A stretch of 64,000 nucleotides of DNA from Sanderia malayensis (lineage: Eukaryota; Cnidaria; Scyphozoa; Semaeostomeae; Pelagiidae): contig RQOL01000906.1 in the NCBI GenBank assembly GCA_013076295.1, positions 310,001 to 374,000 of the forward strand. Direction: 5' to 3'. This document shows positions 57,463 to 64,000 of this stretch, one piece after another. The notes under the pieces are model-generated. The model was given only the letters and a program-made list of their open reading frames with translations. It ran no database searches and had not been told where the DNA came from. The translations under genes were made by a program, and so were the position numbers. Each line of letters begins with the position of its first letter. Positions within the stretch are counted from its first letter, which is position 1.

Positions 57463-57835
57463 CATATTCGTTTGATTAAAACATAAAAAATGGTTTGGGA
57501 TGATTTTCCACACAATTGGGGCGCAAACGATTGCGAAGAATTTGTACATGCGTCGAACATTTAGCGACCAAGATCCTCCATGACCAAACAGATGGGCACG
57601 AATGAAGAAAATCGGATAAAATACGAAAATATAAAAAGAGTTTACCCTCTGGTCGCTGTCGCTTACTACAAAGAAAGAGAGATTCCCAAGCCTCCTAGTT
57701 TAACTGGAAGTGATAATAGATCACGTTCCAAGCCATTGCAAGATCGTCCTTCACACAGCGATGGAATCAGTTTGTTTCTGATTTACGTTCTCTACTGTGG
57801 CTCAAGGCGATGTTCAATGTTGTTGATGGTACGAA

Positions 57836-58457
57836 TCACGTAGTTGAACTTGTGTCTGAATTTGCCGTAAACGCACAGTAGGCTGACTGTGGGTAGAACT
57901 TTGCGATATAAGAGAGAATGAGAATCTGCTTAACCCAAGAATCAACTAAATCGGATACATAAGTATTCTTGAACTCGAGGCTACCGATGAACGCACAAAG
58001 GTGTCTTTTACCTTCCATTGTGACGTTAATGTTATTATCCTTAAATACCGATTTAGCAAGATCATATTTGTCAGGCTTAACTATTAGCCAAGACTTGGTC
58101 GGTTTCGGGAAGTAGCCAATTCTTGGGCCAGCAGAAATCAGCTTCTGCCACCATTGAAGAAGAGACGCTAGTTTTCCACCACAACTTAAATCATCAGCAT
58201 AGGCAGCATGCTTAGCATCTACAGTAGAAATTGCGCGAATGAGAGGGACCAAGCCCAATGCATAAATTGACATCACTGATAAGTCACCTTGCGTCGTGCC
58301 TTCTGAGGATTTGATTTCAACACCACCAGTGACGAAGAGTCGCGAGTTCCGATGGTAGCAGTTGATTACAAAGGTGGCAGTTACTGGACATACAATCTTG
58401 ATGTTGTGTATCATCACCCGGCGGTTTATTCGGTTAAACGCATTGTCCGCATCAACA
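57836..58457 (-). pseudogene. Reverse-transcriptase domain fragment (YADD)
   Basis: The minus-strand frame contains FVDADNAFNRINR (motif A), SSEGTTQGDLSVMSIYALGLVPLI (motif B region, GTTQGD) and YADDLSCGG (motif C, catalytic Asp pair). WWQKL...GPRIGYFPKPTKSWLIVK follows, as in a retroelement family common in cnidarian and other invertebrate genomes. It stops near the part where the family continues, and its start is cut exactly where an opposite-strand fragment of the same family begins. RT residues are intact but the protein is truncated on both sides. Confidence 0.8.
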
Positions 58458-58465
58458 AACGTGAA

Positions 58466-59080
58466 TTCTACGACGCCCTCCGCTTGAGAAATAGATGGCA
58501 TTTAAGATTCGTGCCAGCTATTTGTGTATGCGGAAAACACTTTTCCGTCGACCATGCGATGTCTTTTCAAAAAGGCGGATATATTCACCATCGACACAAT
58601 GAATTACGTGATCTTCTCGGCAAGTTGGCAACTGAAATTTCGAACGATGTTAGTATTGAGCCAGCTTTACAGCCTCTTAGTGGTGAACAACTGCCGAGAA
58701 ATTCAAACACATCAGAAGAAGCGAGACTTGATATTAGTGTACGTGGCTTCTGGCAAAGAGAACAAGATGCATTTTTTGATGTAAGGATTTTCAACCCATT
58801 TGCACCGTCATACCGAAACCAAAAGCTAGAGAACACGTTTTCAGCCAACGAAAGAGAGAAGAAACGTGCGTACAGTCAACGCGTTTTACAAGTTGAGCAA
58901 GGTTCATTCACACCTTTGGTTTTTGCCCACAATGGTGGTTCAGGAAGAGACACAAAACTGTCTTTTGCACTTCTTCGCAGTGCTATACTGTGCATTCGAG
59001 GTTCCAGGAATAGGCGAACAAAGGTTGAAGTTGACACAGCAAACATTGAACTAGTGGAAGCAATATGCAGGATTGATTAA
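58466..59080 (+). pseudogene. C-terminal domain of the same RT family (copy 2, plus strand)
   Basis: From FYDALRLRNRWHLRFVP the plus frame runs through CVCGKHFSVDHAMSFQKGGY...HRHNELRDLL, then ARLDISVRGFWQREQDAFFDVRIFNPFAPSYRNQ, GSFTPLVFAHNGGSGRDTK and LSFALLRSAILCIRG, to a stop at 59080. It is uninterrupted, but the last Cys of the CxC..H..C knuckle is Phe here. The domain order suggests a zinc knuckle followed by a PD-(D/E)xK-like endonuclease, by analogy with REL-type retroelements. The residues upstream in this frame are antisense to the RT fragment and are not part of the domain. Confidence 0.7.
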
Positions 59081-59142
59081 CTTAAATTGATTTGAAACAG
59101 CGATGAAATTATCATTAGTATTATTATTTCCATGAGTTTTTA

Positions 59143-59741
59143 TTAATAAATTGTTCTCCTGTGCTTTATTTCTGCTGCAGCGAATATGTTGGCGTAATCC
59201 TCTTTTGTTTTTGAAGTTTCTGGTGCACAGAATGCACGAGTATAGCTTTCTTCGACGTGCTGTGAATTGAGGTTGGAAGAAACCAGATCAGTTCTATCAA
59301 ATAATGCTGCACTGGCTTGTTCTGGGACTTCCGAGAGTTTTTCAAGTTGTTTATTGTTCATGATGTGATGTAGTTGATAAAAGCAGGCAAGCATTTGTGA
59401 AACGTTTGTACTGTAAATCTGAATAAGCTGAATCATGAACCGGCCGAGCCAGTGCTTCACACCAAATAAAAAAACTAACGTTGAATTAAGCAGAAAGGCG
59501 TCTAAAGATCCAAAACAGCTTTAATAAATACTTTTGCTTCTAAATTGCTAAATATTGGCAATACTACCATATTGGAGAAAAAAGACGTCTGCCCATTGTC
59601 GCGAATCTTTCCATCTGTGGTGAATTTCCACAATAGGTCAGCAGTGGCGTTTCCTGCGTGGTAGGGCAGCACGCCGCAACGCACCTCCGAGTTCCGTTCC
59701 GATTCCGAATGACGGCCTAACACGTGAGTGAAAGTTTGCAT
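59143..59741 (-). CDS. Small uncharacterised protein, about 161 residues
   Basis: Two exons (minus) are proposed: 59741-59568, ending ...TSFFSNM before GTAGTA, and 59454-59143, beginning HWLGRFMIQLIQIYS after a GTGTGAAG acceptor; phase 0. The N-terminal part is HSESERNSEVRCGVLPYHAGNATADLLWKFTTDGKIRDNGQTSFF. The C-terminal part is amphipathic and then polar, ending KTKEDYANIFAAAEIKHRRTIY. The composition reads like a conserved protein, but I cannot name it. Its start codon lies 58 bp from that of ATRIP on the other strand. The TAA is followed by TTTATT-rich sequence. Confidence 0.6.
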
Positions 59742-59799
59742 GAAGAACTTTATTATTACCTATTTTTCTGACTATTCTTTGTGTAAATTCGGCTAAATT
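59742..59799. promoter_or_regulatory. 58-bp divergent spacer before ATRIP
   Basis: Only 58 bp lie between the opposed start codons, so the two transcripts must start within each other's 5' regions or share a bidirectional promoter. No recognisable box. Confidence 0.4.
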
Positions 59800-62700
59800 A
59801 TGGATGCACCGAAAAAACGGTTTGTTTACAAACCAGTCAACTCAACTCGGACAGCCTCAAATAGCAAGCCAAGTACATCCAATTTTCAATTTCAAAAAGC
59901 TAAACCTTCCACAACTGCAAATTTGAGCAAGGAGCAGAGAAAACCGGAGGTAGTTGTAGCTTCATTCAAAAATCAGAAGCGAAGTCTTCAAGATTTAAAC
60001 GAGGAAAGAGCTATGCTGGAATCTCCAGCTAAGAAGTTGAAGCGTCCTCCTCACACTGACAGTAAGACTAAGAACGAGACAGGATGTAAAGAAGTCGGGG
60101 AACTTGATTTTGCTTTGGATAATTTTGATGACTTTGAAGATGATGATTTTTCTAAGGGCCTTACTGCAAACGATTTAACGATACTCGAGATAGAAGCATC
60201 TCAAAAAGTAAAATCTGACACATCAAGAAAAAATAGTAAGAATGAGAACTTCTCTGCATTGCATCAGTTTGATAGGCTTTTGTCTGACAAGACGTCTTGT
60301 TCTGTTGAAAGAAATCAAGAGATATCAATTGATCTCTTTCCAACTGCAAAAACTCCGCAATCTGTGTCTGCTGTGTCTCAAGTTGAAGCTGGTAAATTTG
60401 ATACAATAAAGTTAAAACACCTCAAAAATCAGCTCACTGAATACACAGCAAAAGTGAAAATGATGGAAGAGCAAACATTCTCTAAAGAGGGCGAAATAAA
60501 AATGCTCAGACAAAATCTGGATAAAATCCAAGAAGAGAGGGATTTTTATAAGTTGAAAGTCCTAAAAGCTGAAGAAAATTTAAAGGCAAAACAAAATGAA
60601 AGTGAGCTGAAGTTGCAACGAGAGATTGAGAAGTTGACAACACAACTTCAGTTCAAGGAGAAAGAAGTGCAGGAAGTTAGAGAAACACGACTGAAAAGTG
60701 AAAAAGGTAGAGACTCTGAGAAAAGAAGTGTAGGTAATAGTGGCACACCACAAAATGCTAAAAAGGCATCCCAAAGAGAATCAACTGCTTCATCTAGTTC
60801 ACCATTTGATGATGCTCACAATTTTTTTCTAAAACAAAAGCCTGGCACAAAAACGTCATCCATCAAAAGGAAGGAAATTGAAGATGAAGTTGAAAAATCT
60901 AGAGAAAAACAATTGTTGAAAATAAAAGTTGCAAGTCAAAGTTATGTTGCACCTGATGCAGCTTTTAAGCAGGAGTTAACTTTAGAAAGGTATGGCAGTG
61001 CACGAAAAGAATTTCTCATTGAGCTGAATAAGATATTTCAAAACTTGCATTTTGATTGCGGCTTGCCTGAGGATGATGACAGTGATAAAGAAAGCATTAA
61101 AGAGAATTTTCAATTATCAGTTGAAGAACTTATTTTTCTTTGTAATTGGACAGTACAAGTACAACACAAGTCAAGCATATTTTCGATCCTTGAGTTAATT
61201 GAGGTCCATATTATTGAATACTTGGCTTCTGTTAAGAAGCAAGAACCTCATGTTAGTTTACTCTGTGAAGAAAAAGAACCATTTTTGTCAGAACCTGCAA
61301 AAATTGAAGCAAAGAAGAAAAAGAGAATGCAGATTCTATCAGATGACGAAGTTGGGAAAGTATCATTGTTAATATTGACTATTTTGACAGCCCATAGTGT
61401 TGATGTGCAAGAAAATTTTTTACTTTCACTGTTTGAAGATGAAACTGATGAGATATTTACCCAACAAATGGTGAGAATAGGACAGTGCTTTGCTCTGTGT
61501 TTTTGTTTTTCATTTATTGCTGACATTGGAAACTATTATAATAATGATGTCTCTAATTAATATATGTAATAATGAATAGATATTGACTCTTTGCAGACAA
61601 AACCAGACGGAAATATTGATGCAGACCTGAATCCAATTCTGAAAGAGCTCTCTTCAAAAATATTTTTTAAATCGGTAAGGAATTTGGATTGATATTGGTA
61701 TTTGTAAATTGTTTTTGCAATTTTCCAATTTCATTGTATTCTCCATCTAGGACAGCAAAACAGATCCTGCAAGCTACGAAAACGATTGCTTGAAAATAAC
61801 GCAAAATATACGACATCTCAATAATTTGAAATATGATTCCAAGATGTTAGTAAACTCAATTTTTGATTTCTACAGCTCTGAAAAGGTAACAGCAATTATT
61901 TAGCTTGAAATTAATTATTGCATTATTGCTGAGAGTATGATTAAATATTTCATCGAAATATTAAAACCGTCTGAATCTTATTTTGATTTTTAGAATGAGG
62001 AAATTATAAAAGGACAGATCTTTGATATAATTGTTTCCCTGTCGTCATCGAGCTCTCCTGTTTCAAAAGCTGGGTGAGTTCATATCAACTCAGTTTTTCG
62101 TTTTTATCCAGCATTGCTATTTGATCAACCAATCAAAAATGTTTACTTGCATTGGACGTTAAGCTCCATTTTACAATACAACATTTACTATTTTATCTAT
62201 GGCTTGTCATAATATGATACACTTGTTTATATTCGTCTCTTGCAGTCTTTTGAACACGTTGTGCAACTGTCCCGCATTCAACTGCATATCACAGAACTTT
62301 CGCAGACCATCATTGATGTCTTTACTTTGCATCATCAAACATTTGTCTTTATATCCACGCATTGAGAACATACTATGTCAACGGCAAGGTAAATCATGTT
62401 TGTTCGTGTTTATGCGCATTTATTTTTGCTCTATAACTTACTACTACTGCTATTCAAAGCACTTGCATTACACGTAAGCTTGGGTAAGTGGTCATATTTC
62501 ATTCTTTAACGACCTGTGCTTCTGATGGGTTTATGGTTGATTGGTCGAATTTTCATAGCAGTAAAAAATGTGTTATATCTTTTTAGGTGTTTGTACGCTG
62601 CAGAATATTTACAAAGCATTGGTACAAATGCCTAACGAATGCATAACGAAAGATGATTGGAATGACGTCAGGCTGGAGGTTTGTTATGGCGTCTTTTTGC

Positions 62701-63936
62701 CTTATCATACATGCAAATAAATGTGAGAGCTGGTTTAACCGTAGTATGAAGCTCTATTCTAGTAGTATTGACTTAGCAACGCTTTACAAATTTCATTTAC
62801 TGGACTACTGTTCCGGGTTATACTGTTGAGTTTTGATATAGTGAAGCCCACTGTCTAATAACTAAACATATCATTAATTGAACTCCTATGCAGCGCAATT
62901 TACTCTTTGCTTAATAGATTGTTGATGAAAGAAATTATTTTCAATCCCGTTCAAGGCTCGTTATGGTACAATTTCATTCTATTTTGATTCTGCCTTAAAC
63001 TAATATAAAATAAATTAGTTTTTTAATATTATGTCTTTGTAGATAACACAGACAGTATCTACATTATTTGTTTCTGGTAGCACTTCTATGAGATTCCTGC
63101 TGGAGTCGGAATGCAATTGCAGCTCTGAGGTGAGACGTTAATTCAAATTCTTCAATTTTTCCAATATCCCGATCTTTCGAATGCTCGCGATAATTCGAAT
63201 CACAAAAATCCGAGCAAGTAGAATTATACACTGGAAAAGACTCTTAAACGGAATAGAATGACATAAAAACTTAGATAGTTGCTTTTTGAACATCCAATCC
63301 AATTTGATTGTCAAGTTTTTTCATGGTCAACCAATTTCATGTTCATTATCTTTTTCCTTCTTATAGCTTGTCAGATGTCTTATCATTATGTTGTTAGAGG
63401 AGTCGAGAGAATTCAGGGAATGTTGTCTTGAATATATCGAAGATAACACTCTTAATGATTGGTAAGCAACGCTGCATCTTTACACCATATCGTAAAGCTA
63501 TTATTCATCTCAATTGTTTACTGATGTGGCTGAGATGCAAGCCTATAAATCCCTGGTGTGACTATCATTAGTTCATTTCGCTTGCACCTGGATAAGTCTA
63601 CTAATGTCTTTTAAAATACAAAATTCCTCCAGTGATTGAGAGGTTCAAGGCTGAAGCAAGCACAAAGCAAGCTAAATTCGTTGGAAACAGAGAAATTTTG
63701 GAGGCAACTTGTGTTTGGGACTTTAGGATAATCGAGCTTCAATTGCAGTTTGAGTGTCTTTTTTTGTAGCAAAACCTTCTCGATTCTACGACAAGGAATG
63801 TCACTTCTCTCTCACATTTGTCTGAATGATCGGTATTTCTTGGACCATCGTGCAGATGTCGAATGGCAATACATTAGTCTCATCAACACAACAATTCATC
63901 TTTACAGACGTATTCCTTCCATCAGAGAATTTGAAG
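59800..63936 (+). CDS. ATRIP: ATR-interacting protein, 3' end outside the window
   Basis: Exons: 59800-61470, 61597-61674, 61751-61885, 61994-62073, 62246-62388, 62587-62678, 63043-63129, 63367-63461, 63770-63936 (continuing); 849 codons so far (human 791 residues). ATRIP escorts the ATR kinase to RPA-coated single-stranded DNA. An acidic patch, LDNFDDFEDDDFSKGLTAND (about 106-125), matches the RPA70-binding checkpoint-recruitment motif. A long coiled coil (about 200-305, with MEEQTFSKEGEIKMLRQNL) serves dimerisation, and a helical-repeat C-terminal half ends near SLLSHICLNDRYFLDHRADVEWQYI. The first exon is unusually long (1.67 kb). The last visible donor at 63937 leaves one base (phase 1), so at least one exon lies beyond the edge. 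Confidence 0.92.
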
Positions 63937-64000
63937 GTATCAAAACACTTCCATACACCTGAGTTTAATGCCTCTAATTATTTTAGTAATAACACGATAA

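Noticed and set aside
61471..61560. ATRIP first exon continuing to the stop at 61560
   Set aside because: The frame beyond 61470 is intron: a GTGAGA donor follows ...TQQM, and the next exons (from 61597) continue the family sequence in phase.

Overview
The window is nuclear DNA of an invertebrate animal. Its protein-coding genes are broken by GT-AG introns. It carries several genes shared widely among animals (BABAM2, RAD51, ATRIP, SCFD1, UBA5, TTLL12, MRPL33, LRRC74, otopetrin, a CatSper channel subunit), and it is AT-rich with many short inverted-repeat transposons (MITEs, foldback elements) in introns and spacers. A CatSper subunit together with a gustatory-receptor-like 7TM gene would suit an early-branching animal such as a cnidarian or sponge, but I cannot fix the species. 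There is about one gene per 5 kb, and no bacterial operons or rRNA. No tRNA gene was recognised.

Layout: 1-8.3 kb holds an LTR-retrotransposon remnant, a PIF/Harbinger-type MITE and otherwise no recognisable gene. 8.4-10.8 kb is an otopetrin proton channel (+). 11.8-17.3 kb is a CatSper1-like sperm cation channel (-), head to head with BABAM2/BRCC45 (+, 17.9-20.9 kb). 20.9-23.6 kb is transposon debris. MRPL33 (+, to 25.6 kb) converges on TTLL12 (-, 25.8-29.2 kb), which carries an inserted NudC/CS-like domain. LRRC74-like (-, 30.5-36.0 kb) has a 1.1 kb foldback element in an intron. An unrecognised single-exon ORF (37.3-37.6 kb) is followed by a 7TM gustatory-receptor-like gene (-, 38.7-41.2 kb), head to head with SCFD1/Sly1 (+, 41.3-50.3 kb, 25 exons). 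RAD51 (-, 51.1-53.2 kb) is head to head with an intronless UBA5 (+, 53.5-54.7 kb). An unknown coiled-coil protein (-, 55.0-55.7 kb) is followed by rearranged pieces of a YADD reverse-transcriptase element (56.6-59.1 kb). A small unknown gene (-, 59.1-59.7 kb) lies 58 bp from the start of ATRIP (+, 59.8 kb to beyond the right edge).

Neighbouring genes do not form a pathway block, but three act in DNA-damage signalling or repair (BABAM2 in the BRCA1-A complex, RAD51 in strand exchange, ATRIP in the ATR checkpoint). Four divergent pairs share short spacers and may share promoters. Most exon joins below were checked for reading-frame phase by hand. Gene names rest on remembered family sequences, not on a database search.
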